Assembly (NCBI RefSeq): GCF_949987515.2
Contig: NW_027192659.1
Span: 3,286,001-3,350,000, forward strand
Length of the DNA stretch: 64,000 bases
Direction of reading: 5' to 3'
DNA from: Delphinus delphis
Lineage: Eukaryota > Chordata > Mammalia > Artiodactyla > Delphinidae
The position numbers were made by a program, and so were the translations under genes. The first letter of the stretch is position 1; each line of letters starts with the position of its first letter. This document shows positions 26,221-39,100 of this stretch, piece by piece. Below the pieces are notes generated by a model. That model was not told the origin of the DNA. It made no database searches and worked only from the letters and a program-made list of their open reading frames with translations.

Positions 26221-29200
26221 GGGATAGGATTAGGGGACGGGTGAGGGTCAGGCTTCGGGAAAGGGTTAGGGTTAGGGTTCATGCTAGGGTTAGGGTTAGG
26301 GGACGGGGACGGTTTAGGGTCCAGGGGAGGGTACGACAAAGCTTTAGGGGGAGCGTACGTGTAAGGGCGCGGGATAGTGTTAGCGTACGGGTTAGGATTA
26401 GGGGACGGGTGAGGGTCAGGCTTCGGGGAAGGGTTAGGGTTAGGGTTCGTGCTAGGGTTAGTGTTACGGGACGGGGACGGTTTAGGGTTCAGGGGAGGGT
26501 ACGACCTCGCTTTAGGGGGAGCGTACGTGTGAGGGCGCGGGTTAGGGTTAGCGTACGGGTTAGGATTAGGGGATGGGTGAGGGTCAGGCTTCGGGGAAGG
26601 GTTAGGGTTAGGGTTCGGGCTAGGGTTAGGGTTAGGGGACGGGGACGGTTTAGGGTCCAGGGGAGGGTACGACAACGCTTTAGGGGGAGCGTACGTGTGA
26701 GTGCGCAGGTTAGTGTTAGCGTACGGGTTAGGATTAGGGGACGGGTGAGGGTCAGGCTTCGGGGAAGGGTTAGGGTTAGGGTTCGGTCTAGGGTTAGGGT
26801 TAGGGGACGGGGACGGTTTAGGGTCCAGTTGAGGGTACGACAACGCTTTAGGGGGAGCGTAGGTGTGAGGGCGCGGGATAGTGTTAGCGTACGGGTTAGG
26901 ATTAGGGGACAGGTGAGGGTCAGGCTTCGGGGAAGGGTTAGGGTTAGGGTTCGGGCTAGGGTTAGGGTTAGGGGACGGGGACGGTTTAGGGTCCAGGTGA
27001 GGGTACGACAACGCTTTAGGGGGAGCGTACATGTGAGGGCGTGGGTTAGTGTTAGCGTACGGGTTAGGATTAGGGGACGGGTGAGGGTCAGGCTTCGGGG
27101 AGGGGTTAGGGTTAGGGTTCGGGCTAGGGTTAGTGTTACGGGACGGGGACGGTTTAGGGTCCAGGGGAGGGTACGACAACGCTTTAGTGGGAGCGTACGT
27201 GTGAGGGCGCGGGTTAGTGTTAGCGTACGGGTTAGGATTAGGGTACGGGGTGAGGGTCAGGCTTCGTGGAAGGGTTAGGGTTAGGGTTCGGTCTAGGGTT
27301 AGGGGACGGGGACGGTTTAGGGTCCAGGGGAGGGTACGACAACGCTTTAGGGGGAGCGTACGTGTGAAGGCACGGGTTAGTGTTAGCGTACGGGTTAGGA
27401 TTAGGGGACGGGTGAGGGTCAGGCTTCAGAGAAGGGTTAGTTTTAGGGTTCGGGCTAGGGTTAGGGTTAGGGGACGGGGATGGTTTAGGGTCCAGGGGAG
27501 GCTACGACAATGCATTAGGGGGAGCGTACGTGTGAGGGCGTGATTAGTGTTAGCGTACGGGATAGGATTAGGGGACGGTGAGGGTCAGGCTTCGGGAAAG
27601 GTTTAGGGTTAGGGTTCGTGCTAGGGTTAGGCTTAGGGGACGGGGACAGTTTAGGGCGCAGGGGAGGGTACGACAACGCTTTAGGGGGAGCGTACGTGTG
27701 AGGGCGCGGGTTAGTGTTAGCGTACGGGTTAGGATTAGGGGACGGGTGAGGGTCAGGCTTCGGGGAAGGGTTAGGGTTAGGGTTCGGTCTAGGGTTAGGG
27801 TTAGGGGACGGGGACGGTTTAGGGTCCAGGGGAGGGTACGACAACGCTTAAGGGGGAGCGTACATGTGAGGGCGTGGGTTAGTGTTAGCGTACGGGTTAG
27901 CATTAGGGGACGGGTGAGGGTCAGGCTTCGGGGAAGTGTTAGGGTTACGGTTCGGGCTAGGGTTAGGGTTAGGGGACGGGGACGGTTTAGGGTCCAGGGG
28001 AGGGTACGACAACGCTTTAGGGGGAGCATACGTGTGAGGGCGCGGGTTAGTCTTAGCGTACGGGTTAGGATTATGGGACGGGTGAGGGTCAGGCTTCGGG
28101 GAAGGCTTAGGGTTAGGGTTCGGGCTAGGGTTAGGGTTAGGGGACGGGGACGGTTTAGGGTCCAGGGGAGGGTACGACAACACTTTAGGGGGAGGGTACG
28201 TGTGAGGGCGCGGGTTAGTGTTAGAGTACGTGTTAGGATTAGGGGACGGGTGAGGGTCAGGCTTCGGGGAAGCGTTAGGGTTAGGGTTCGGGCTAGGGTT
28301 AGGGTTAGGGGACGGGGACGGTTTAGGGTTCAGGGGAGGGTACGACCATGCTTTAGGGGGAGCGTACGTGTGAGGGCGCGGGTTAGGGTTAGCGTACGGG
28401 TTAGGATTAGGGGACGGGTGAGGGTCAGGCTTCGGGGAAGGGTTAGGGTTAGGGTTCGGGCTAGGGTTAGGGTTAGGGGACGGGGACGGTTTAGGGTCCA
28501 GGGGAGGGTACGACAACGCTTTAGGTGGAGCGTACGTGTGAGTGCACAGGTTAGTGTTAGCGTACGGGTTAGGATTATGGGACGGGTGAGGGTCAGGCTT
28601 CGGGGAAGCGTTAGGGTTAGGGTTCGTGCTAGGGTTAGGGTTAGATGACGGGCACGGTTTAGGGTCCAGGGGAGGGTACGACAATGCTTTAGGGGGAGCG
28701 TAGGTGTGAGGGCGCGGGTTAGTGTTAGCGTACGGGTTAGGATTAGGGGACGGGTGAGGGTCAGGCTTCGGGGAAGGGTTAGGGTTAGGGTTCGGGCTAG
28801 GGTTAGGGTTAGGGGACGGGGACGGTTTAGGGTCCAGGTGAGGGTACGACAACGCTTTAGGGGGAGCGTAGGTGTGAGGGCGCGGGATAGTGTTAGCGTA
28901 CGGGTTAGGATTAGGGGACAGGTGAGGGTCAGGCTTCGGGGAAGGGTTAGGGTTAGGGTTCGGGCTAGGGTTAGGGTTAGGGGACGGGGACGGTTTAGGG
29001 TCCAGGGGAGGGTACGACAACACTTTAGGGGGAGCGTACGTGTGAGGGCGCGGGTTAGTGTTAGCGTACGGGTTAGGATTAGGGGACGGGTGAGGGTCAG
29101 GCTTCGGGGAAGGGTTAGGGTTAGGTTTCGGGCTAGGGTTAGGGTTAGGGTACGGGGACGGTTTAGGGTCCAGGGGAGGGTACGACAACGCTTTAGGGGG

Positions 29201-30840
29201 AGCGCACGTGTGAGGGCGCGGGTTAGTGTTAGCGTACGGGTTAGGATTATGGGACGGGTGAGGGTCAGGCTTCGGGGAAGGGTTACGGTTAGGGTTCGGG
29301 CTAGGGTTAGGGTTAGGGGACGGGGACGGTTTAGGGTCCAGGTGAGGGTACGACAACGCTTTAAGGGGAGCGTAGGTGTGAGAGCGCGAGTTAGTGTTAG
29401 CGTACGGGCTGGGATTATGGGACTGGTGAGGGTCAGGCTTCGGGCAAGGCTTAGGGTTAGGGTTCGGGCTAGGGTTAGGGTTAGGGGACGGGGACGGTTT
29501 AGGGTCCAGGGGAGGGTACGACAACGCTTTAGGGGGAGCGTACGTGTGAGGGCGCGGGTTAGGGTTAGCGTACGGGTTAGGATTAGGGGACGGGTGAGGG
29601 TCAGGCTACTGGGAAGGCTTAGGATTAGGGTTCGGGCTAGGGTCAGGGTTAGGGGACGGGGACAGATTAGGGTCCAGGGGAGGGTACGACAACGCTTTAG
29701 GGGGAGCGTACGTGTGAGGGAGCGGGTTAGTGTTAGCGTACGGGTTAGGATTAGGGGACGGGTGAGGGTCAGGCTTCGGGGAAATCTTAGGGGTAGGGTT
29801 CGGGCTAGGGTTAGGGTTAGGGGACGGGGACGGTTTAGGGTCCAGGGGAGGGTACGACAACGCTTTAGGGGGAGCGTAGGTGTGTGGACGTGGGTTAGTG
29901 TTAGCGTACGAGTTAGGATTAGGGGACGGGTGAGGGTCAGGCTTCGGAGAAGGGTTAGTGTTAGGGTTCGGGCTACGGTTAGGGTTAGGGGACGGGGACG
30001 GTTTAGGGTCCAGGGGAGGGTACGACAACGCTTTAGGGGGAACGTAGGTGTGAGGGCGTGGGTTAGTGTTAGCGTACGGGTCAGGATTAGGGGACGGTGA
30101 GGGTCAGGCTTCGGGGAAGGGTTAGGGTTAGGGTTCGGGCCAGGGTTAAGGTTAGGGGACGGGGACGGTTTAGGGTCTAGGGGAGGGTACGACAACGCTT
30201 TAGGGGGAGCGTACCTTTGAGGGCGCGGGTTAGTGTTAGCGTACGGTTTAGGATTAGGGGACGGGTGAGGGTCAGGCTTCGGGGAACGGTTAGAGTTAGG
30301 GTTTGGGCTAGGGTTAGGGTTAGGGGACGGTGACGGTTTAGGGTCCAGGGTAGGGTACGAAAATGCATTAGGGGGAGCGTACGTGTGAGGGCGCGATTAG
30401 TGTTAGCGTACGGGTTAGGATTAGGGGACAGGTGAGGGTCAGGCTTCGGGGAAGGGTTAGGGTTAGGGTTCGGGCTAGGGTTAGGGTTAGGGGACGGGGA
30501 CGGTTTAGGGTCCATGGGAGGGTACGACAACGCTTTAGGGGGAACGTACGTGTGAGGGCGTGGGTTAGTGTTAGCGTATGGGTTAGGATTAGGGGACGGG
30601 TGAGTGTCAGGCTTCGGGGAAGGCTTAGGGTTAGGGTTCGGGCTAGGGTTAGGGTTAGGGGACGGGGACGGTTTAGGGTCCAGGTGAGGGTACGACAACG
30701 ATTTAGGGGGAGCGTACATGTGAGGGCGCGGGTTAGTGTTAGCGTACGGGTTAGGATTAGGGGACGGGTGAGGGTCAGGCTTCGGGGAGGGGTTAGGGTT
30801 AGGGTTCGGGCTCGGGTTAGTGTTAGGGGACGGGGACGGT

Positions 30841-31008
30841 TTAGGGTCCAGGGGAGGGTACGACAACGCTTTAGGGGGAGCGTACGTGTGAGGGCGCGGG
30901 TTAGTGTTAGCGTACGGGTTAGGATTAGGGGACGGGTGAGGGTCAGGCTTCGGGGAAGGGTTAGGGTTAGGGTTCGGGCTAGGGTTAGGGTTAGGGGACG
31001 GGGACGGT
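30841..31008 (+). repeat. reference monomer, identical to the consensus
   Basis: This single unit matches the consensus I derived by eye at all 168 positions. Counting hexamers from its first base, numbers 1, 6, 15, 21, 22, 25 and 26 are exact TTAGGG. Numbers 19 and 23 are TTCGGG, 16 and 27 are GACGGG, 9 and 17 are TGAGGG, and 24 is CTAGGG. The least telomere-like part is hexamers 2-8. Hexamers 19-22 and 23-26 form an internal 24 bp near-duplicate. Two CGTACG palindromes lie at unit positions 41-46 and 71-76. It has 13 CpGs and several G3-G5 runs. Confidence 0.95.
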
Positions 31009-33401
31009 TTAGGGTCCAGGGGAGGGTACGAAAATGCTTTAGGGGGAGCGTACGTGTGAGGGCGCGGGTTAGTGTTAGCGTACGGGTTAGGATTAGGGTA
31101 CGGGTGAGGGTCAGGCTTCGTGGAAGGGTTAGGGGTAGGGTTCGGTCTAGGGTTAGGGGACGGGGACGGTTTAGGGTCCAGGGGAGGGTATGACAACGCT
31201 TTAGGGGGAGCGTACGTGTGAGGGCGCGGGTTAGTGTTAGCGTACCGGTTAGGATTAGGGGACGAGTGAGGGTCAGGCTTCGGGGAAGGGTTAGGGTTAG
31301 GGTTCGGGCTAGGGTTAGGGTTAGGGGACGGGGACGGTTTAGGGTCCAGGGGAGGGTACGACAACGCTTTAGGGGGAGCATACGTGTGGGGGCGTGGGTT
31401 AGTGTTAGCGTACGTGTTAGGATTATGGGACGGGTGAGGGTCAGGCTTCGGGGAAGGCTTAGGGTTAGGGTTCGGGCTAGGGTTAGGGTTAGGGGACGGG
31501 GACGGTTTAGGGTCCAGGGGAGGGTACGACAACGCTTTAGGGGGAGCGTACGTGTGAGGGAGCGGTTTAGTGTTAGCGTACGGGTTAGGATTAGGGGACG
31601 GGTGAGGGTCATGCTTCGGGGAAGGGTTAGGGTTAGGGTTCGGGCTAGGGTTAGGGTTAGGGGACGGGGACGGTTTAGGGTCAAGGAGAGTGTACGACAA
31701 CGCTTTAGGGGGAACGTACGTGTGAGGGCGCGGGTTATTTTTAGCGTACGGGTTAGGATTAGGGGACGGGTGAGGGTCAGGCTTCGGGGAAGGGTTAGGG
31801 TTAGGGTTCGTGCTAGGGTTAGGTTTAGGAGACGGGGACGGTTTAGGGTCCAGGGGAGGTTACGACAACACTTTAGGGGGAGCGTAGGTGTGAGGGCGCG
31901 GGTTAGTGTTAGCGTACGGGTTAGGATTAGGGGACGGGTGAGGGTCAGGCTTCGGGGAAGGGTTAGGGTTAGGGTTCGGGCTAGGGTTAGGGTTAGGGGA
32001 TGGGGAAGGTTTACGGTCCAGTTGAGGGTACGACAACGCTTTAGGGGGAGCGTAGGTGTGAGGGCGCGGGATAGTGTTAGCGTACGGGTTAGGATTAGGG
32101 GACAGGTGAGGGTCAGGCTTCGGGGAAGGGTTAGGGTTAGGGTTCGGGCTAGGGTTAGGGTTAGGGGACGGGGACGGTTTAGGGTCCAGGGGAGGGTACG
32201 ACAACGCTTTAGGGGCAACGTAGGTGTGAGGGCGTGGGTTAGTGTTAGCGTATGGGTTAGGATTAGGGGACGGGTGAGAGTCAGGCTTCGGGGAAGGCTT
32301 AGGGTTAGGGTTCGGGCTAGGGTTAGGGTTAGGGGACGGGGACGGTTTAGGGTCCAGGGGAGGGTACGACAACGCTTTAGGGGGAGCGTACATGTGAGGG
32401 CGCGGGTTAGTGTTAGCGTACGGGTTAGGATTAGGGGACGGGTGAGGGTCAGGCTTCGGGGAGGGTTTAGGGTTAGGGTTCGGGCTAGGGTTAGTGTTTG
32501 GGGACGGGGACGGTTTAGGGTCCAGGGGAGGGTACGACAACGCTTTAGGGGGAGCATACGTGTGAGGGCGCGGGTTAGTGTTAGCGTACGGGTGAGGATT
32601 AGGGGACGGGTGAGGGTCAGGCTTCGGGGAAGGGTTAGGGTTAGGGTTCAGGCTAGGGTTAGGGTTAGGGGACGGGGACGGTTTAGGGTCCAGGGGAGGG
32701 TACGAAAATGCTTTAGGGGGAGCGTACGTGTGAGGGCGCGGGTTAGTGTTAGCGTACGGGTTAGGATTAGGGTACGGGTGAGGGTCAGGCTTCGTGGAAG
32801 GGTTAGGGTTAGGGTTCGGTCTAGGGTTAGGGGACGGGGACGGTTTAGGGTCCAGGGGAGGGTATGACAACGCTTTAGGGGGAGCGTATGTGTGAGGACG
32901 CGGGTTAGTGTTAGCGTACGGGTTAGGATTAGGGGACGGGTGAGGGTCAGGCTTAGGGGAAGGGTTAGGGTTAGGATTCCCGCTAGGGTTAGGCTTAGGG
33001 GACGGGGACGGTTTAGGGTCCAGGGGAGGTTACGACAACGCTTTAGGGGGAGCGTACGTGTGAGGGCGTGGGTTAGTGTTAGCGTACGGGTTAAGATTAG
33101 GGGTCGGGTGAGGGTCAGGCTTCGGGGAAGGCTTAGGGTTAGGGTTCGGGCTAGGGTTAGGGTTAGGGGACGGGGACAGTTTAGGGTCCAGGGGAGGGTA
33201 CGACAACGCTTTAGGGGGAGCGTACATGTGAGGACGCGGGTTAGTGTTAGCGTACGGGTTAGGATTAGGGGACGGGTGAGGGTCAGGCTTAGGGGAAGGC
33301 TTAGGGGTAGGGTTCAGGCTAGGGTTAGGGTTAGGGGACGGGGACGGTTTAGGGTCCAGGGGAGGGTACGACAACGCTTTAGGGGGAGCGTACGAGTGAG
33401 G

Positions 33402-36110
33402 GCGCGGGTTAGTGTTAGCGTACGGGTTACGATTAGGGGACGCGTGAGGGTCAGGCTTCGGGGAAGGTTTAGGGTTAGGGTTTGGGGTACGGTTAAGTTT
33501 AGGGGACGGGGACGGTTTAGGGTCCAGGGGAGGGTACGACAACGCTTTAGGGGGAGCGTACGTGTGAGGGCGCGGGTTAGTGTTAGCGTACGGGTTAGGA
33601 TTAGGGGACGGGTGAGGGTCAGGCTTCGGGGTAGGATTAGGGTTAGGGTTCGGGCTAGGGTTAGGGTTAGGGGACGGGGACGGTTTAGGGTCCAGGTGAG
33701 GGTACGACAACGCTTTAGGGGGAGCGTAGGTGTGAGGGCGCGGGTTAGTGTTAGCGTACGGGTTAGGATTAGGGGACGGGTGAGGGTCAGGCTTCGGGGA
33801 AGGGTTAGGGTTAGGGTTCGGGCTAGGGTTAGGGTTAGGGTACGGGGACGGTTTAGGGTCCAGGGGAGGGTACGACAACGCTTTAGGGGGAGCGCACGTG
33901 TGAGGGCGCGGGTTAGTGTTAGCATACGGGTTAGGATTATGGGACGGGTGAGAGTCAGGCTTCGGGGAAGGGTTACGGTTTGGGTTCGGGCTAGGGTTAG
34001 GGTTAGGGGACGGGGACGGTTTAGGGTCCTGCTGAGGGTACGACAACGCTTTAAGGGGAGCGTAGGTGTGAGGGCGCGGGTTAGTGTTAGCGTACGGGTT
34101 AGGATTATGGGACTGGTGAGGGTCAGGCTTCGGGGAAGGCTTAGGGTTAGGGTTCGGGCTAGGGTTAGGGTTAGGGGACGGGGACGGTTTAGGGTCCAGG
34201 GGAGGGTACGACAACGCATTGGGGGGAGCGTACGTGTGAGGGCGCGGGTTAGTGTTAGCGTACGGGTTAGTATTAGGGGACGGGTGAGGGTCAGGCTTCG
34301 GGGAAGTCTTAGGGGTAGGGTTCGGGCTAGGGTTAGGGTTAGGGGACGGGGACGGTTTAGGGTCCAGGGGAGGGTACGACAACGCTTTAGGGGGAGCGTA
34401 GGTGTGAGGACGTGGGTTAGTGTTAGCGTACGAGTTAGGATTAGGGGACGGATGAGGGTCAGGCTTCGGAGAAGGGTTAGTGTTAGGGTTCGGGCTACGG
34501 TTAGGGTTCGGGAACGGGGACAGTTTAGGGTCCAGGGGAGGGTACGACAACGCTTTAGGGGGAACGTAGGTGTGAGGGCGCGGGTTAGTGTTAGCGTACG
34601 GGTCAGGATTAGGGGACGGGTGAGGGTCAGGCTTCGGGGAAGGGTTAGGGTTAGTGTTCGGGCCAGGGTTAAGGTTAGGGGACGGGGACGGTTTAGGGTC
34701 CAGGGGAGGGTACGACAACGCTTTAGGGGGAGCGTACCTGTGAGGGCGCGGGTTAGTGTTAGCGTACGGGTTAGGATTAGGGGACGGGTGAGGGTCAGGC
34801 TTCGGGGAACGGTTAGAGTTAGGGTTCGGGCTAGGGTTAGGGTTAGGGGACGGGGACGGTTTAGGGTCCAGGAGAGGGTACCACAACGCTTTAGGGGGAG
34901 CGTAGGTGTGAGGGCGCGGTTTAGTGTTAGGGTACGGGTTAGGATTAGGGGACGGGTGAGGGTCAGGCTTCGGGGAAGGGTTAGGGTTAGGGTTCGTGCT
35001 AGGGTTAGGTTTAGGAGACGGGGACGGTTTAGGGTCCAGGGGAGGGTACGACAACACTTTAGGGGAAGCGTAGGTGTGAGGGTGCGGGTTAGTGTTAGCG
35101 TACGGGTTAGGATTAGGGGACGGGTGAGGGTCAGGCTTCGTGGAAGGGTTAGGGTTAGGGTTCGGGGTAGGGTTAGGGTTAGGGGACGGGGACGGTTTGG
35201 GTCCAGGTGAGGGTACGACAACGCTTTAGGGGGAGCGCACGTGTGAGGGCGCGGGTTAGTGTTAGCGTACGGGTTAGGATTAGGGGACGGGTGAGGGTCA
35301 GGCTTCGGGGAAGGGTTACGATTAGGGTTCGGGCTAGGGTTAGGGTTAGGGGACGGGGACGGTTTAGGGTCCAGGTGAGGGTACGACAACGCTTTAAGGG
35401 GAGCGTAGGTGTGAGGGCGCGGGTTAGTGTTAGCGTACGGGTTAGGATTATGGGACTGGTGAGGGTCAGGCTTCGGGGAAGGCTTAGGGTTAGGGTTCGG
35501 GCTAGGGTTAGGGTTAGGGGACGGGGACGGTTTAGGGTCCAGGGGAGGGTACGACAACGCTTTGGGGGGAGCGTACGTGTGAGGGCGCGGGTTAGTGTTA
35601 GCGTACGGGTTAGGATTAGGGGACGGGTGAGGGTCAGGCTACGGGGAAGGCTTAGGATTAGGGTTCGTTCTAGGGTCAGGGTTAGGGGACGGGGAGAGAT
35701 TAGGGTCCAGGGGAGGGTACGACAATGCTTTAGGGGGAGCGTACGTGTGAGGGAGCGGGTTAGTGTTAGCGTACGGGTTAGGATTAGGGGACGGGTGAGG
35801 GTCAGGCTTCGGGGAAATCTTAGGGGTAGGGTTCGGGCTAGGGTTAGTGTTAGGGGACGGGGACGCTTTAGGGTCCAGGGGAGGGTACTACAACGCTTTA
35901 GGGGGAGCGTACCTGTGAGGGCGCGGGTTAGTGTTAGCGTACGGGTTAGGATTAGGGGACGGGTGAGGGTCAGGCTTCGGGGAACGGTTAGAGTTAGGGT
36001 TCGGGTTAGGGTTAGGGTTAGGGGACGGGGACGCTTTAGGGTCCAGGGTAGGGTACGAAAATGCATTAGGGGGAGCGTACGTGTGAGGGCGCGATTAGTG
36101 TTAGCGTACG
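33402..36110 (+). repeat. third copy of the 3.9 kb block, truncated
   Basis: It aligns to 17480 onward at an offset of 15922 to about 35210, then at 15754 after losing one monomer near 35215. It ends near 36110, where three monomers present in the other copies are missing. Its left flank (31620-33402) matches the flank of copy 1 (15700-17480) and its right side continues like copy 2, so it looks recombinant. Confidence 0.88.
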
Positions 36111-39100
36111 GGATAGGATTAGGGGACGGGTGAGCGTCAGGCTTCGGGAAAGGGTTAGGGTTAGGGTTCGGGCCAGTGTTAAGGTTAGGGGACGGGGACG
36201 GTTTAGGGTCCAGGGGAGGGTACGAAAACGCTTTAGGGGGAGCGTATGTGTGAGGGCGCGGGTTAGTGTTAGCGTATGGGTTAGGATTAGCGGACGGGTG
36301 AGTATCAGGTTTCGGGGAAGGGTTAGGGTTAGGGTTCGTGCTAGGGTTAGGGTTAGGGGACGGGGACGGTTTAGCTTCCAGGAGAGGGTACGACAACGCT
36401 TTAGGGGGAGCGTAGGTGTGAGGGCGCGGGTTAGTGTTAGCGTACGGGTTAGGATTAGGGGACGTGTGAGGGTCAGTCTTCGGGGAAGCGTTAGGGTTAG
36501 GGTTAGGGCTAGGGTTAGGGATAGGGGATGGGAAGGTTTAGGGTCCAGGTGAGGGTACGACAACGCTTTAGGGGGAGCGTACGTGTGAGGGCACGGGTTA
36601 GTGTTAGCGTACGGGATAGGATTAGGGGACGGGTGAGGGTCAGGCTTCGGGAAAGGGTTAGGGTTAGGGTTCGGGCTAGGGTTAGTGTTAGGGGACGGGG
36701 ACGGTTTAGGGTCCAGGGGAGGGTACGACAACGCTTTAGGGGGAGTGTACGTGTGAGTGTGAGGGTTAGTGTTAGCGTACGGGTTAGGATTAGGGGACGG
36801 GTGAGGGTAAGGCTTCGGGGAAGGGTTAGGGTTAGGGTTCATGCTAGGGTTAGGGTTAGGGGACGGGGACGGTTTAGGGTCCAGGGGAGGGTACGACAAA
36901 GCTTTAGGGGGAGCGTACGTGTAAGGGCGCGGGATAGTGTTAGCGTACGGGTTAGGATTAGGGGACGGGTGAGGGTCAGGCTTCGGGGAAGGGTTAGGGT
37001 TAGGGTTCGTGCTAGGGTTAGTGTTACGGGACGGGGACGGTTTAGGGTTCAGGGGAGGGTACGACCACGCTTTAGGGGGAGCGTACGTGTGAGGGCGCGG
37101 GTTAGGGTTAGCGTACGGGTTAGGATTAGGGGATGGGTGAGGGTCAGGCTTCGGGGAAGGGTTAGGGTTAGGGTTCGGGCTAGGGTTAGGGTTAGGGGAC
37201 GGGGACGGTTTAGGGTCCAGGGGAGGGTACGACAACGCTTTAGGGGGAGCGTACGTGTGAGTGCGCAGGTTAGTGTTAGCGTACGGGTTAGGATTAGGGG
37301 ACGGGTGAGGGTCAGGCTTCGGGGAAGGGTTAGGGTTAGGGTTCGGTCTAGGGTTAGGGTTAGGGGACGGGGACGGTTTAGGGTCCAGTTGAGGGTACGA
37401 CAACGCTTTAGGGGGAGCGTAGGTGTGAGGGCGCGGGATAGTGTTAGCGTACGGGTTAGGATTAGGGGACAGGTGAGGGTCAGGCTTCGGGGAAGGGTTA
37501 GGGTTAGGGTTCGGGCTAGGGTTAGGGTTAGGGGACAGGGACGGTTTAGGGTCCAGGTGAGGGTACGACAACGGTTTAGGGGGAGCGTACATGTGAGGGC
37601 GTGGGTTAGTGTTAGCGTACGGGTTAGGATTAGGGGACGGGTGAGGGTCAGGCTTCGGGGAGGGGTTAGGGTTAGGGTTCGGGCTAGGGTTAGTGTTACG
37701 GGACGCGGACGGTTTAGGGTCCAGGGGAGGGTACGACAACGCTTTAGTGGGAGCGTACGTGTGAGGGCGCGGGTTAGTGTTAGCGTACGGGTTAGGATTA
37801 GGGTACGGGGTGAGGGTCAGGCTTCGTGGAAGGGTTAGGGTTAGGGTTCGGTCTAGGGTTAGGGGACGGGGACGGTTTAGGGTCCAGGGGAGGGTACGAC
37901 AACGCTTTAGGGGGAGCGTACGTGTGAAGGCACGGGTTAGTGTTAGCGTACGGGTTAGGATTAGGGGACGGGTGAGGGTCAGGCTTCAGAGAAGGGTTAG
38001 TTTTAGGGTTCGGGCTAGGGTTAGGGTTAGGGGACGGGGATGGTTTAGGGTCCAGGGTAGGCTACGACAATGCATTAGGGGGAGCGTACGTGTGAGGGCG
38101 TGATTAGTGTTAGCGTACGGGATAGGATTAGGGGACGGTGAGGGTCAGGCTTCGGGAAAGGTTTAGGGTTAGGGTTCGTGCTAGGGTTAGGCTTAGGGGA
38201 CGGGGACAGTTTAGGGCGCAGGGGAGGGTACGACAACGCTTTAGGGGGAGCGTACGTGTGAGGGCGCGGGTTAGTGTTAGCGTACGGGTTAGGATTAGGG
38301 GACGGGTGAGGGTCAGGCTTCGGGGAAGGGTTAGGGTTAGGGTTCGGTCTAGGGTTAGGGTTAGGGGACGGGGACGGTTTAGGGTCCAGGGGAGGGTACG
38401 ACAACGCTTAAGGGGGAGCGTACATGTGAGGGCGTGGGTTAGTGTTAGCGTACGGGTTAGCATTAGGGGACGGGTGAGGGTCAGGCTTCGGGGAAGTGTT
38501 AGGGTTACGGTTCGGGCTAGGGTTAGGGTTAGGGGACGGGGACGGTTTAGGGTCCAGGGGAGGGTACGACAACGCTTTAGGGGGAGCATACGTGTGAGGG
38601 CGCGGGTTAGTCTTAGCGTACGGGTTAGAATTATGGGACGGGTGAGGGTCAGGCTTCGGGGAAGGCTTAGGGTTAGGGTTCGGGCTAGGGTTAGGGTTAG
38701 GGGACGGGGACGGTTTAGGGTCCAGGGGAGGGTACGACAACACTTTAGGGGGAGGGTACGTGTGAGGGCGCGGGTTAGTGTTAGAGTACGTGTTAGGATT
38801 AGGGGACGGGTGAGGGTCAGGCTTCGGGGAAGCGTTAGGGTTAGGGTTCGGGCTAGGGTTAGGGTTAGGGGACGGGGACGGTTTAGGGTTCAGGGGAGGG
38901 TACGACCATGCTTTAGGGGGAGCGTACGTGTGAGGGCGCGGGTTAGGGTTAGCGTACGGGTTAGGATTAGGGGACGGGTGAGGGTCAGGCTTCGGGGAAG
39001 GGTTAGGGTTAGGGTTCGGGCTAGGGTTAGGGTTAGGGGACGGGGACGGTTTAGGGTCCAGGGGAGGGTACGACAACGCTTTAGGGGGAGCGTACGTGTG

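Larger units (their letters stand above)
22340..31600 (+). repeat. 9.3 kb duplicated block, copy 1 (partner 33402-42835)
   Basis: Offsets to the partner step through 11062, 10894, 10392, 10560 and 11232. The steps are -168, -502, +168 and +672, that is 1, 3, 1 and 4 whole monomers; 502 is three units of which two are each one base short. Between steps the alignment is gap-free wherever I sampled it. Shared markers include the CATTAGGG monomer with GGCTACGAC near 27500/38060 and the GGAGCGGTTTAG variant at the right end. Confidence 0.88.
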
